Assembly (NCBI GenBank): GCA_021325435.1
Contig: JAJPHE010000108.1
Coordinates: forward strand, 1-32,642
From: Actinomycetota bacterium
Lineage (GTDB): Bacteria > Actinomycetota > Acidimicrobiia > Acidimicrobiales > JAJPHE01
Length of the DNA stretch: 32,642 bases
Reading direction: 5' to 3'
Positions 15,713 through 24,957 of this stretch are shown piece after piece. Position 1 is the first letter of the stretch; every line of letters starts with the position of its first letter. The translations under genes were made by a program, and so were the position numbers. Below the pieces are notes generated by a model. It was given only the letters and a program-made list of their open reading frames with translations. It did no database searches and was not told the origin of the DNA.

Positions 15713-15718
15713 TACCGT
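15713..15718 (+). promoter_or_regulatory. Possible -10 box of the thioesterase gene
   Basis: TACCGT lies 9 nt before ATG 15728. There is no ribosome site between them, consistent with a leaderless transcript. Confidence 0.45.
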
Positions 15719-15727
15719 TCCGGGCCC

Positions 15728-16159
15728 ATGAAGGACATGGACCGCTGGCTGGGCGACGGCGGCATGGCGATCATCGGGGCCATCGGGGGATCGTTCGAGG
15801 CCTACGGGCACGAGCCCCGGGGGTGGGTGACCGGCACGTGGAGGCCGACCGACCTGGCCTGCAACCCCCACGGCTTCGTGCAGGCCGGGGTCCACTCGAT
15901 CCTGCTCGACGGGGCCATGAACTTCGCCATCAACGCCGGCCTGTCCGGGCGCGACCGCACCCGGGCCACCCTCGACATGCGCTGCGAGTACATGCGGATG
16001 GCCCGGGTCGGCGACGACCTCTCCCTGCGGGGCGAGGTGGTCCGCCTCACCCGCCAGGTCGCCTACGCCGACGCGACCGTCGCCACCGCGGATGGCGAGC
16101 TGGTCAGCCGGGCCAGCGCCGTGTTCCTGCTGCACCGCGAGGAACCCCCGAAGGCCTAG
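15728..16159 (+). CDS. PaaI-type hotdog-fold acyl-CoA thioesterase
   Basis: A 143-residue single hotdog domain. It matches the PaaI/4HBT group: HGFVQAGVHSILLDGAMNFA (catalytic-loop region with an Asp on the long helix), then TLDMRCEYMRMARVGDDLSL and the final strand ASAVFLL. It would hydrolyse an acyl-CoA to free acid and CoA; the substrate is unknown. ATG 15728 gives the usual family length, although the reading frame is open far upstream. It shares the divergent operator with the thiolase, so a linked role in acyl-CoA degradation is likely. Confidence 0.88.
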   Translation: MKDMDRWLGDGGMAIIGAIGGSFEAYGHEPRGWVTGTWRPTDLACNPHGFVQAGVHSILLDGAMNFAINAGLSGRDRTRATLDMRCEYMRMARVGDDLSLRGEVVRLTRQVAYADATVATADGELVSRASAVFLLHREEPPKA

Positions 16160-16177
16160 ACGGTCACACCCGGTCGT

Positions 16178-16183
16178 TACCGT
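16178..16183 (+). promoter_or_regulatory. Possible -10 box of the phosphoribosyltransferase gene
   Basis: TACCGT lies 8 nt before ATG 16192, identical in sequence and spacing to the box before the ECF fusion gene (22442-22447). Confidence 0.5.
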
Positions 16184-16982
16184 CGCCCTCCATGGGGACG
16201 CCGACGGGAGGGCGGGGCGGGGTGGCGGCCGCCACCGTGCGCCGGGCGGTGGAGACGACCGGGGGCCTGGCCGGGGTGTGCACCCGGGTTCCGCCGGCCG
16301 GTCCGGACGTGTGCCGTTGCTGTCACGGCCGCACCCGTCCCGGCTTCCTGCTGTGCTTCCCGTGCGGATCGGTCCGCCGTCAGGTGTGGCGGCCGTGCGA
16401 CCGGGTGGCGCCCATATCGCTGTACCGCCGGGGCGACCGGCTGCACGTGATCTTGCGCCGCTACAAGGACGACCCCGACGCCGGCCGCAGGGAATGGCTG
16501 TCCGGGCAGGTGGGGGCGCTGGTCTCGCGCTTTTTGTGGGAGCACGGCTCCTGCGTGGCGCCGGGGGGTTGGGACGCGGTGGCGGTGGTCCCCTCGACGA
16601 CCGGGCGGTCCGGCGCCCATCCCCTGGCCGGGGCGGCGGGGAGGGTGCCGTGGCTGGCCCCGCAGCTGGTCGAGGCCCTCCGCCCGGCGGGGGCACGGCT
16701 CGACCACAACGCCGCCGACGACCGGGCGTTCGCCGCGGTCGGCGAGGTGGCCGGCCTGCGCGTCCTCCTGCTCGACGACACCTACACGACCGGGGCCCGG
16801 GCCCAGAGCGCGGCGTCGGCGCTGGCCCGGGCGGGGGCCGAGGTTCCCGCCATCGTCACCGTCGGCCGGGTGGTCACCCCGGCGGCGGCGCCGGCGGTCG
16901 CCCGGTGGTGGCGGAGCCGGCGAGCGGTGTGGGACCCGACCAGCTGCTGCTTCGAAGACGCCCCCTCCCCCAGCAGGGCCGG

Positions 16983-18686
<1,704 letters not shown>

Positions 18687-18692
18687 CGGCTA

Positions 18693-18698
18693 ACGCTA
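18693..18698 (-). promoter_or_regulatory. Possible -10 box of the kinase gene
   Basis: TAGCGT on the minus strand lies 6 nt before GTG 18686. Its first three bases are the TAG stop codon of the cation diffusion facilitator gene. Confidence 0.45.
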
Positions 18699-19601
18699 CC
18701 CGGGCACGTCGGCGGTCACGCCTGCGTCCTCGATGGCGCAGGCGGCCTGGTCGTCGGCACAGGTCTCGCACTCCAGCTCGAGGGTGGCGTGGGCGATGCC
18801 GAACGAGCTGGCGATGGTCGACTTCACCAGGGCACCGACGGTCTGGGCCTCCTCCAGGGTGGGGTGGCCGGACAGCACCAGGTGGGCCGACAGGGCCCGC
18901 ACCTCCGACGACAGACTCCACACGTGGAGGTCGTGGATCTCCTCCACTCCGGGGACGCCGGTCACCACCCGGGCCAGGGCGTCGACGTCGAGGTCGCCGG
19001 GGGTCGACTCGAGCAGCACCTCGCTCGTCTCCCGCACCAGGCCGGCGGCCTCCCATGCGATCAGGAGCCCGATGGCCAAGGACGCGGCCGGGTCCGCCCA
19101 CGACGCGCCGGTGGCGACGATGACCAGGCCGGCCACCACCACGGCGGCGGAGGCGGCGGCGTCGCCGACCATGTGCAGCATGGCGGCGCGCATGTTCAGG
19201 TCGGGGTGGGGTTCGGCCAGGATCCGGGCCGCCAGCAGGTTGACGAGCAGGGTCGCCGCCGCCACCACCACCATCACGCCGCCGTGGGGGGCGGAAGGGT
19301 GCAGCAGCCGGCGGATCGACTCGTAGGCGATGACGGCGGTGACGGCGAAGATCGTCACCGCGTTCACCTGGGCGGCGAGGATCGTCGAGCGGTGCCAGCC
19401 GAACGAGCGCGACGCGGTCGGAGCCCGCAGGGCCAGCCGCACGGCCAGGAGCGACAGGGCGAGGGCGGCGACGTCGGTCAGGTTGTGGCCGGCGTCGGCC
19501 AGCAGACCCACCGAGTGCGACACCAGCCCGAAGACCACCTGGGCCGCCACCACCACCAGGTTGAGCAGCAGGGCGGCGATCAGTCTGCGCTGGCGACTCA
19601 C
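18696..19601 (-). CDS. Cation diffusion facilitator (CDF/CzcD-like) metal exporter
   Basis: A 301-residue protein with six predicted membrane helices. The transport-site motifs are H39xxxD43 (GHNLTD) and H143xxxD147 (LHMVGD), as in zinc-type CDF antiporters. A cytoplasmic C-terminal domain ends in a Cys-rich tail (CETCADDQAAC) that could bind metal. It exports divalent cations such as Zn in exchange for protons; the metal is not proven. I prefer GTG 19601 because a TAGCCT box lies 7 nt upstream; GTG 19607 is possible. It follows ecfT by 20 nt on the same strand. Confidence 0.93.
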   Translation of the reverse strand: MSRQRRLIAALLLNLVVVAAQVVFGLVSHSVGLLADAGHNLTDVAALALSLLAVRLALRAPTASRSFGWHRSTILAAQVNAVTIFAVTAVIAYESIRRLLHPSAPHGGVMVVVAAATLLVNLLAARILAEPHPDLNMRAAMLHMVGDAAASAAVVVAGLVIVATGASWADPAASLAIGLLIAWEAAGLVRETSEVLLESTPGDLDVDALARVVTGVPGVEEIHDLHVWSLSSEVRALSAHLVLSGHPTLEEAQTVGALVKSTIASSFGIAHATLELECETCADDQAACAIEDAGVTADVPG

Positions 19602-19608
19602 CCTCACC

Positions 19609-19614
19609 AGGCTA
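19609..19614 (-). promoter_or_regulatory. Possible -10 box of the CDF gene
   Basis: TAGCCT on the minus strand lies 7 nt before GTG 19601. It supports that start and suggests an internal promoter within the ECF–CDF run. Confidence 0.4.
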
Positions 19615-19621
19615 CGACGGC

Positions 19622-20425
19622 CTAGAGGAGCACCACGGCGGCGGTCACAACGGCGGTGACCAGCCAGGTGAGCACCTCCGCCGGACGCAGGCGGGGGCGG
19701 CTGGCGATGACGGATCCCACCCCGCCTCGGGCCTCGATGGCGTCGGCCATCTCCTGGGCCCGGCGCACCGCGCTCACCAGGGCGGTGACGAGGATGTCGT
19801 GGAGGGTGGAGGCGATCTCCCGCAGCTTCTCGGGCGTCTCGGGCTGGCGGGCCCGACGGGCGGCGTGCAGGATCCGCATCTCGTCGACCAGCAGGGGCAG
19901 GCAGCGGACCGCCAGGGCCGAGGTCACGATGATCTCGTCCACCGGCAGCCGCACCAGCCGCAGCGGCGCCATCAGCGTCGACAGCGCCGGGGCCAGGTCG
20001 GCCATCCGGGTCGTCCACCCGAGCACGGAGCTCAGCCCGAGCAGCAGGAGGACCAGGAAGGTGAGCCGGCCCCACTCGTCGAGCCCGCCGACGCCGACGG
20101 TGAGCCCACCCAGGTGGAGGTTGGGCTTGCCTCCCGAGAAGCCGGCGATGACGGCGGTGAGGCCCACGCCGATCCAGAACCAGCGGGGGAACCGGGGCAC
20201 CGCCCCGATCGGCACCCGGGCCAGCACCGCGGCGACGACCACCACCCCGGCGACGACCAGCTCCCCGTACCAGTGAGGCTTCTCCGACACCGCCACCCCG
20301 ATGGCGACCAGGGCCACGATCTTGGTCCCGGCCCACAGCCGGTGGACGGGGCTGTCCACCGGCACGTAGCGCAGGAGGTTGATCTCGGTGACGGCCTGGC
20401 CGGGGGCGGAGGCGGGCCGGCTCAT
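19622..20425 (-). CDS. ecfT: ECF transporter transmembrane subunit EcfT
   Basis: A 267-residue membrane protein with about five to six helices. It contains the coupling-helix signatures of EcfT (CbiQ family), an ARRARQ segment and IEARGG near the C-terminus, which dock into the two ATPases. Its ATG overlaps the stop of the second ATPase gene by 4 nt (ATGA), indicating one operon with stoichiometric translation. It moves the substrate-bound S component to release vitamin or metal into the cytoplasm; substrate unknown. Confidence 0.92.
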   Translation of the reverse strand: MSRPASAPGQAVTEINLLRYVPVDSPVHRLWAGTKIVALVAIGVAVSEKPHWYGELVVAGVVVVAAVLARVPIGAVPRFPRWFWIGVGLTAVIAGFSGGKPNLHLGGLTVGVGGLDEWGRLTFLVLLLLGLSSVLGWTTRMADLAPALSTLMAPLRLVRLPVDEIIVTSALAVRCLPLLVDEMRILHAARRARQPETPEKLREIASTLHDILVTALVSAVRRAQEMADAIEARGGVGSVIASRPRLRPAEVLTWLVTAVVTAAVVLL

Positions 20426-21114
20426 CCCGCCTCCTCCAGGGCGGCGAACAGGCGGCCGTCGTGAAGGGCCTCGGCCGTGGGCTCGTCGAAGACCATCCGC
20501 CCCGACTCGAGGACCACCACCCGGTCGGCGAAGCGGTCGGCGTCCTCGTAGTCGTGGGAGACCACCACCACGGACAGCCCCGAGGTGCGGAGGCGGCCGA
20601 GGACCTCGACGAGGGTGGCCCGGCCCTCGGCGTCGAGGCCGGAGAACGGCTCGTCGAGGACGAGCAGCTCGGGCCGGCGGGCGATCAGCCCGGCCAGGGC
20701 CACCCGCCGCTGCTGCCCGCCGGACAGGGCGTCGATGCGCCGGTCGCGCACCTCGACCGGGTCGAGCCCAACGGTGCGCAGGGCGTCGTCGACCTCCGGG
20801 TCGCCCATCGGCGTGCCGAAGGCGACGTCCTGGCCCACAGTGGGCCGGAACAGCTGCAGGCGGGCGTGTTGGAAGGCCAGCGCGGCCCGGGGCCCGGCCT
20901 GGTGGAGCGGTTCGCCGTCGAGCTCGGCGACGCCCTCGGTCGGCACCAGCATGCCGGCGAGGATCCAGGCGAGGGTCGTCTTGCCCGACCCGTTGGCCCC
21001 GGCGACGAGCAGCCCGTCGCCCCGGCCGATGCTGAGGTCGACGGCCTCGAGCCCGCGCCGGGCCCAGGGCGTGCCCTGCGAGTACACGTGGCCGACTCCG
21101 GCGAGGCGGATCAC
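20422..21114 (-). CDS. ECF transporter ATPase subunit
   Basis: A 230-residue ABC ATPase from GTG 21114. Motifs: Walker A (GANGSGKTT), Q-loop (AFQHARLQLF), signature (LSGGQQRRVALAG), Walker B (LLVLDEPFSGLD) and switch His (VVSHD). It is a CbiO/EcfA-type single-domain protein that would pair with the ATPase domain of the fused upstream gene. The start overlaps the upstream stop by 4 nt (GTGA) and its own stop overlaps ecfT (ATGA). Confidence 0.94.
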   Translation of the reverse strand: MIRLAGVGHVYSQGTPWARRGLEAVDLSIGRGDGLLVAGANGSGKTTLAWILAGMLVPTEGVAELDGEPLHQAGPRAALAFQHARLQLFRPTVGQDVAFGTPMGDPEVDDALRTVGLDPVEVRDRRIDALSGGQQRRVALAGLIARRPELLVLDEPFSGLDAEGRATLVEVLGRLRTSGLSVVVVSHDYEDADRFADRVVVLESGRMVFDEPTAEALHDGRLFAALEEAG

Positions 21115-22433
21115 CGGGGCTGCCCGACTCTGACCCGGCCGGCCTCGACGGTCACGACGACGTCGGCGGTCCGCACCTCTTCCAGGCGGTGGGTGACGTG
21201 GACCACGGTGACGCCCTGCTCGTGGGCGAGCCGGTCGAGCAGGGCGGCCAACCGCCGCCGTCCGGAGCGGTCGAGCATGCTCGTGGACTCGTCCGAGATG
21301 AGCAGCGCCGGCCGGTGGGCCAGGGCCGAGGCGATGGCCAGGCGCTGCAGCTGCCCGCCGGACAGGGTGGCGGTCTCCTCGTCGCCCATCCCCTCCAGTC
21401 CCACCAGGGCGAGCAGCCCGTCGACGTCGACCCCGTGGCCGGCCCGGAAGCCCCACACGACGTCGTCGCGGGCGCGCACGCCGAGCACCTGGCTCTCGGG
21501 TCGCTGGAACACGACGGCGGTGCCCCCCGGCCGGCCCAGCCCCACCGGGCCGCCCCGGATCACCTCGCCCTCCGCCTCGATCATGCCGGCGAGGACCCGG
21601 GCGAGGGTCGACTTACCCGACCCGTTGGAGCCGACCACGGCCACGAAGCTGCCCGGCTCGACCCGCAGGTTCACCCCGGCGAGGGCGTAGTGGTCGGCGC
21701 CGGGGTAGCGCACGGCGGCCTCCCGCAGCTCGACCGGCACCGGCAGCGGGCTCGACGCCGGCGCCGGGGCCGGGGCCGGGGCCGGCACGACGTCCACCGG
21801 CTCGCCGAGGGACTCGGCCAGGCGGGCGATCACCGGGCGGGCCAGCGCTTGGCACACCACGGTCACCAGCTGGACGAGGAGCAGCTCGCCGGCCGGTATC
21901 ACCGCCCACCAGTAGCGGACGATGTCGTTGACGACGACGTCCCCGACGTGGAGCAGCGGGCCCAGGGCGGCGATGTGGTTCATCAGGTTGCGCACCCCCC
22001 GCCACCCGATGCGGACCTGGTCGAGGGTCAGCTTGCGAAAGCTGGCGAAGGCGAGCAGCTGGGCGACGCTCACCCCGGCCAGCAGGGCCCACACCGCCCC
22101 CGCCGCCGCCGTCAGCTGCACGGAGCTCCACTGGCGGCGGATGGTCACCCCGACCACCAGGCCGACCAGCGAGAGAAGAATGGCGATGCTCCACAGCGCC
22201 ACCCCGCCGAGGAGGAAGGCCACGGTGCCGGCGGCCACCGCCGCCTGCACGACGGTGCGGGCCCGGTGGCGGGCGGCCAGCACGGCCATGGGAATGGTGG
22301 ACAGGACCTCGAGCACGCCCCCGAGGGGCAGCATCCAACCGAGGAACAGAAGAGCCACGGTGAGGTCGGCCAGGATGGCCGCCTCGGCCAGCTCGGCCGG
22401 TCGCAGCGGACCCGCCGACCTGGGGCGCCTCAT
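21111..22433 (-). CDS. ECF fusion: membrane (S-like) domain plus ATPase
   Basis: A 440-residue fusion. Residues 1 to ~210 are a hydrophobic domain with five to six helices (opening RPAELAEAAILADLTVALLF, then LPLGGVLEVLSTIPMAVLAA). It resembles membrane S components and DUF2232-like proteins. A Pro/Ala linker (~215-230) leads to an ATPase domain with Walker A (GSNGSGKST), Q-loop (VFQRPESQ), signature (LSGGQLQRLAIA), Walker B (LLISDESTSMLD) and VTHR. S and A parts are usually separate, so the fusion would fix one substrate-binding unit to one ATPase. The ligand is unknown and there is no riboswitch upstream. Start ATG 22433; a TACCGT box lies 8 nt upstream, in the 22-nt gap after the MFS gene. 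Confidence 0.9.
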   Translation of the reverse strand: MRRPRSAGPLRPAELAEAAILADLTVALLFLGWMLPLGGVLEVLSTIPMAVLAARHRARTVVQAAVAAGTVAFLLGGVALWSIAILLSLVGLVVGVTIRRQWSSVQLTAAAGAVWALLAGVSVAQLLAFASFRKLTLDQVRIGWRGVRNLMNHIAALGPLLHVGDVVVNDIVRYWWAVIPAGELLLVQLVTVVCQALARPVIARLAESLGEPVDVVPAPAPAPAPASSPLPVPVELREAAVRYPGADHYALAGVNLRVEPGSFVAVVGSNGSGKSTLARVLAGMIEAEGEVIRGGPVGLGRPGGTAVVFQRPESQVLGVRARDDVVWGFRAGHGVDVDGLLALVGLEGMGDEETATLSGGQLQRLAIASALAHRPALLISDESTSMLDRSGRRRLAALLDRLAHEQGVTVVHVTHRLEEVRTADVVVTVEAGRVRVGQPR

Positions 22434-22441
22434 GCGCCCCT

Positions 22442-22447
22442 ACGGTA
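22442..22447 (-). promoter_or_regulatory. Possible -10 box of the ECF operon
   Basis: TACCGT on the minus strand lies 8 nt before ATG 22433. It would let the importer be transcribed separately from the MarR–MFS pair. Confidence 0.5.
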
Positions 22448-22455
22448 GAGGTAGC

Positions 22456-23796
22456 TCAGTCCGACCGGCGCTCGCCGCCCAGGGCGGCGGCGGCGACGGC
22501 GTCGGCTCCGGATGCCGGGGTCGGGGTCAGCTCGATCACCGCCATCTCGGGGACCTCGGGGCTGACCTCCACCGAAGCATGTCGACGGCGGAGGCGCACG
22601 CCGGCGAGGGTGACGAACCCGTACCCGGCGGCGGCCAGGGTGGCGATGCCGCCCACGGCGATGGCGGCGCGGGGACCGACGGTCTGGCCGATGGTGCCCA
22701 CGATGGGTCCGCCGACCGGAGTCGATCCGAGGAACGCCACGGCGTAGATGGCCATCACCCGGCCCCGCATCTCGGGAGCCGAGCGCAGCTGCAGGGTCGT
22801 GTTGGCGGTGGCGATGAACGAGATGCTGAAGGCGCCCATGACGGCCAGCGCTGCCAGCTCGGTGATAAGGGTGGGCATGACCGCGCAGACCAGCATGAGG
22901 GCGCCGAAACCGGCGGCCATGGCCGGCAGCCGCCGGTTGCTGGGGTTGCCCCGCGAGGCGGTGATGAGTCCACCCACCACCGCGCCGGCACCCATCAGCG
23001 CGTTCATGGCCCCGAAGGCTCCGGCGCCGGAGTGGAAGGCGAACTTGGCCATCAACGGCAGGGTGACGGTGAAGTTGTAGGCCAGGGTGCCGATGACGGC
23101 CATCATGATCAGCGGGGCGAGCAGCCCCGGATCTCCCCTGACGTAGCGGAAGCCCTCGCGCAGCTGCCCGCGCTTGCGCGCCGCCGGCGGCGCCGGCAGC
23201 AGCTGCGAGCGGCGCATCAGCATCAGGCCGATGATCACGGCGGCGAAGGACCCGGCGTTGGCGAGGAAGCAGACCGACAACCCGACGGTCTCGATGAGCA
23301 CGCCGGCCACGGCGGGGCCGACGACGCGGGCGCCGTTCATGACCACGCTGTTGAGGGTCACCGCGTTGGTGACCCGGTCGGTGCCCACCATCTCCATCAC
23401 GAAGCTCTGGCGGCTCGGATTGTCGATGGCGTTGACGCAGCCCAGCCCGAAGGCGAGCAGGAAGACCATCCACAGCCGCACCGCGCCGATGAGGGTGAGC
23501 AGGCCGAGGGCGAGGGCCAGCAGGCCGGCGGCGGTCTGCGTCCCCACCAGCAGGCGGCGCTTGTCGACCCGGTCGGCGATGACGCCGCCCATCGGACCGG
23601 CCACCAGGATCGGGAAGAACTGGACGGCGGTGACGGCCCCGAGGGCGATGCCGCTGCGGGTCAGGTGCAGCACCAGCCAGGCCTGGGCCACGGACTGCAT
23701 CCAGGTGCCCGACACCGACACGATCTGGCCGAAGAAGTAGAGGCGGTAGTTGTAGTTGTGGAGGGCGTCGAAGGTGCGCGAGGTCACCGCGCTCAC
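22456..23796 (-). CDS. MFS exporter (enterobactin-exporter-like, MFS_3)
   Basis: A 446-residue protein with about 12 membrane helices. The opening (NYRLYFFGQIVSVSGTWMQS) and the loop DNPSRQSFVMEMVG are hallmarks of the EntS/MFS_3 drug or siderophore exporters. GPMGGVIADRVDKRR is the loop 2-3 motif. A hydrophilic tail of about 50 residues follows the last helix. GTG 23796 overlaps the MarR stop by 4 nt, so regulator and pump are translationally coupled, a common arrangement for substrate-induced efflux. Confidence 0.93.
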   Translation of the reverse strand: MSAVTSRTFDALHNYNYRLYFFGQIVSVSGTWMQSVAQAWLVLHLTRSGIALGAVTAVQFFPILVAGPMGGVIADRVDKRRLLVGTQTAAGLLALALGLLTLIGAVRLWMVFLLAFGLGCVNAIDNPSRQSFVMEMVGTDRVTNAVTLNSVVMNGARVVGPAVAGVLIETVGLSVCFLANAGSFAAVIIGLMLMRRSQLLPAPPAARKRGQLREGFRYVRGDPGLLAPLIMMAVIGTLAYNFTVTLPLMAKFAFHSGAGAFGAMNALMGAGAVVGGLITASRGNPSNRRLPAMAAGFGALMLVCAVMPTLITELAALAVMGAFSISFIATANTTLQLRSAPEMRGRVMAIYAVAFLGSTPVGGPIVGTIGQTVGPRAAIAVGGIATLAAAGYGFVTLAGVRLRRRHASVEVSPEVPEMAVIELTPTPASGADAVAAAALGGERRSD

Positions 23797-24293
23797 GGCC
23801 GCTCCTCCAGCAGCCGCTCGAGCAGCGGCACCGACGCCGCCAGCCGGTCGCGCTCCTCGTCGCTCAGCTCGCCCAGCCGTTCGGCCAGCCAGGCGTCCCG
23901 GCGCCGGCGGATCTCCTCCACCGCCTTGCGGCCCTTCGGTGTCAGCTGGGCCACCACCGTGCGGCGGTCGTCGGCCGATCCGGTCCGGGTCACCAGGCCG
24001 GCCTCCTCGAGCGAGCCCACCATGCGGGTGACGCTCGGCGGCTGCACCGCCTCGTGAGAGGCAAGGTCGCCGAGGGTCAGGGGCCCGTGGTGGTGCAGGG
24101 TCGAAAGGACCGACAGCTGCGACGGGGTCACCCCCGGGGCCGCGTGCTGGCGCAGCCGGCGCGACAGGCGCAGGACCGACAGGCGCAACCGGGCGACCAG
24201 CTCGGGGTCGCCGTCGGTGCTAGTGGCCGGGTCGGCGGTGCTAGTGGCCGGGTCGGCGGTGCCGTTTCGGTTGGTGGTGCGGCGCTCGGTCAT
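23793..24293 (-). CDS. MarR-family transcriptional regulator
   Basis: A 166-residue winged-helix repressor. The DNA-binding part is TLGDLASHEAVQPPSVTRMV with the wing DRRTVVAQLTPKG. The N-terminal extension (~30 residues) contains a duplicated TADPATS encoded by a 21-bp tandem repeat. It probably represses itself and the coupled MFS gene through the palindrome at 24322-24339, which surrounds a TAGCGT box. The ATG start has no well-placed ribosome site (AGGAG is 21 nt away). Confidence 0.92.
   Translation of the reverse strand: MTERRTTNRNGTADPATSTADPATSTDGDPELVARLRLSVLRLSRRLRQHAAPGVTPSQLSVLSTLHHHGPLTLGDLASHEAVQPPSVTRMVGSLEEAGLVTRTGSADDRRTVVAQLTPKGRKAVEEIRRRRDAWLAERLGELSDEERDRLAASVPLLERLLEERP
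24215..24262. repeat. 21-bp tandem repeat inside the MarR gene
   Basis: 48 bases with exact 21-bp periodicity (about 2.3 copies), encoding TADPATS twice. Copy-number change would alter the N-terminal tail by seven residues without breaking the frame. Confidence 0.85.
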
Positions 24294-24321
24294 GGCGTAG
24301 CTGGGGAGTCGGGCAACTCCT

Positions 24322-24339
24322 TAACAACGCTAAATGTTA
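24322..24339 (-). promoter_or_regulatory. MarR operator and promoter candidate
   Basis: The inverted repeat TAACA-N8-TGTTA lies upstream of the MarR gene in an AT-rich patch. A minus-strand TAGCGT (24332-24327) sits in its spacer as a -10 box, so bound repressor would occlude RNA polymerase. Confidence 0.6.
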
Positions 24340-24384
24340 GCACCGCTTTGCGACCCGGTCACCTCACGGGCCCGGGCCGGGCCG

Positions 24385-24957
24385 TCACCCGCCGGGCCAC
24401 CCCGGCACCCCGGGGTCGAGGGCGACCCCGGCGGAGTTCAGGAAGCCCGAGACCAGCCGGTAGAAGCCGGCCAGGACCAGCAGCTCGACCAGCTCGGAGT
24501 CGTTCCACCGCTGGGCCAGCCGCTCCCAGGTCGGGCGGGAGACGCAGTCGTCGGCGCACAGCTCGTCGGCCATGGCGATGAGGGCCCGGTCGTCTGCGGA
24601 CCAGTCGGGGCCGTCGGCCGCCTCGCGGGTGAGGGCGGCGATCTCCTCGTCGGTCAGACCGACCCTGCGGCCGATGAGGGTGTGCTGGCCGAACTCGTAC
24701 ACCGACCGGCACCGCCAACCGACCCGGAGGATGACGATCTCGCGCTGGCGGCCGGGGAGGCCCCGCGGGCCGAGCAGGGACCCGCCCAGCTGGTTGAACC
24801 GCTTGAGCATCCGGGGGTTGTGGGCGAGGGTGGCGAAGATGTTCAGGGGACGGTCACTGAGCCCGGGGGCCCGGGTCAGCTCCGCCACCTCCTCGGGCGG
24901 GTCGGTGGCGGGCGTGATGCGGGGGTGGTCGGGGCGGGCCCCGTCGCTCGCCGTCAT
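24385..24957 (-). CDS. Carboxymuconolactone decarboxylase-fold protein
   Basis: A 190-residue all-helical protein of the CMD/AhpD fold (REIVILRVGWRCRSVYEFGQ, then H92 and GLTDEEIAAL). The peroxidase CxxC of AhpD is replaced: S85 and E88 occupy those positions, as in the YE-x-x-x-H subgroup. It is therefore unlikely to be an alkylhydroperoxidase. These proteins are often annotated as CMD family without known substrate. Its ATG overlaps the ABC-F stop by 4 nt (ATGA), so it is cotranslated with that gene. Confidence 0.88.
   Translation of the reverse strand: MTASDGARPDHPRITPATDPPEEVAELTRAPGLSDRPLNIFATLAHNPRMLKRFNQLGGSLLGPRGLPGRQREIVILRVGWRCRSVYEFGQHTLIGRRVGLTDEEIAALTREAADGPDWSADDRALIAMADELCADDCVSRPTWERLAQRWNDSELVELLVLAGFYRLVSGFLNSAGVALDPGVPGWPGG

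Noticed and set aside
22434-22455. Vitamin riboswitch before the ECF operon
   Set aside because: The gap is only 22 nt and cannot hold a known riboswitch aptamer.
24204-24262. Tandem repeat as a CRISPR or mobile-element signature
   Set aside because: The unit is 21 bp, in frame, with no spacers; it is a coding repeat.
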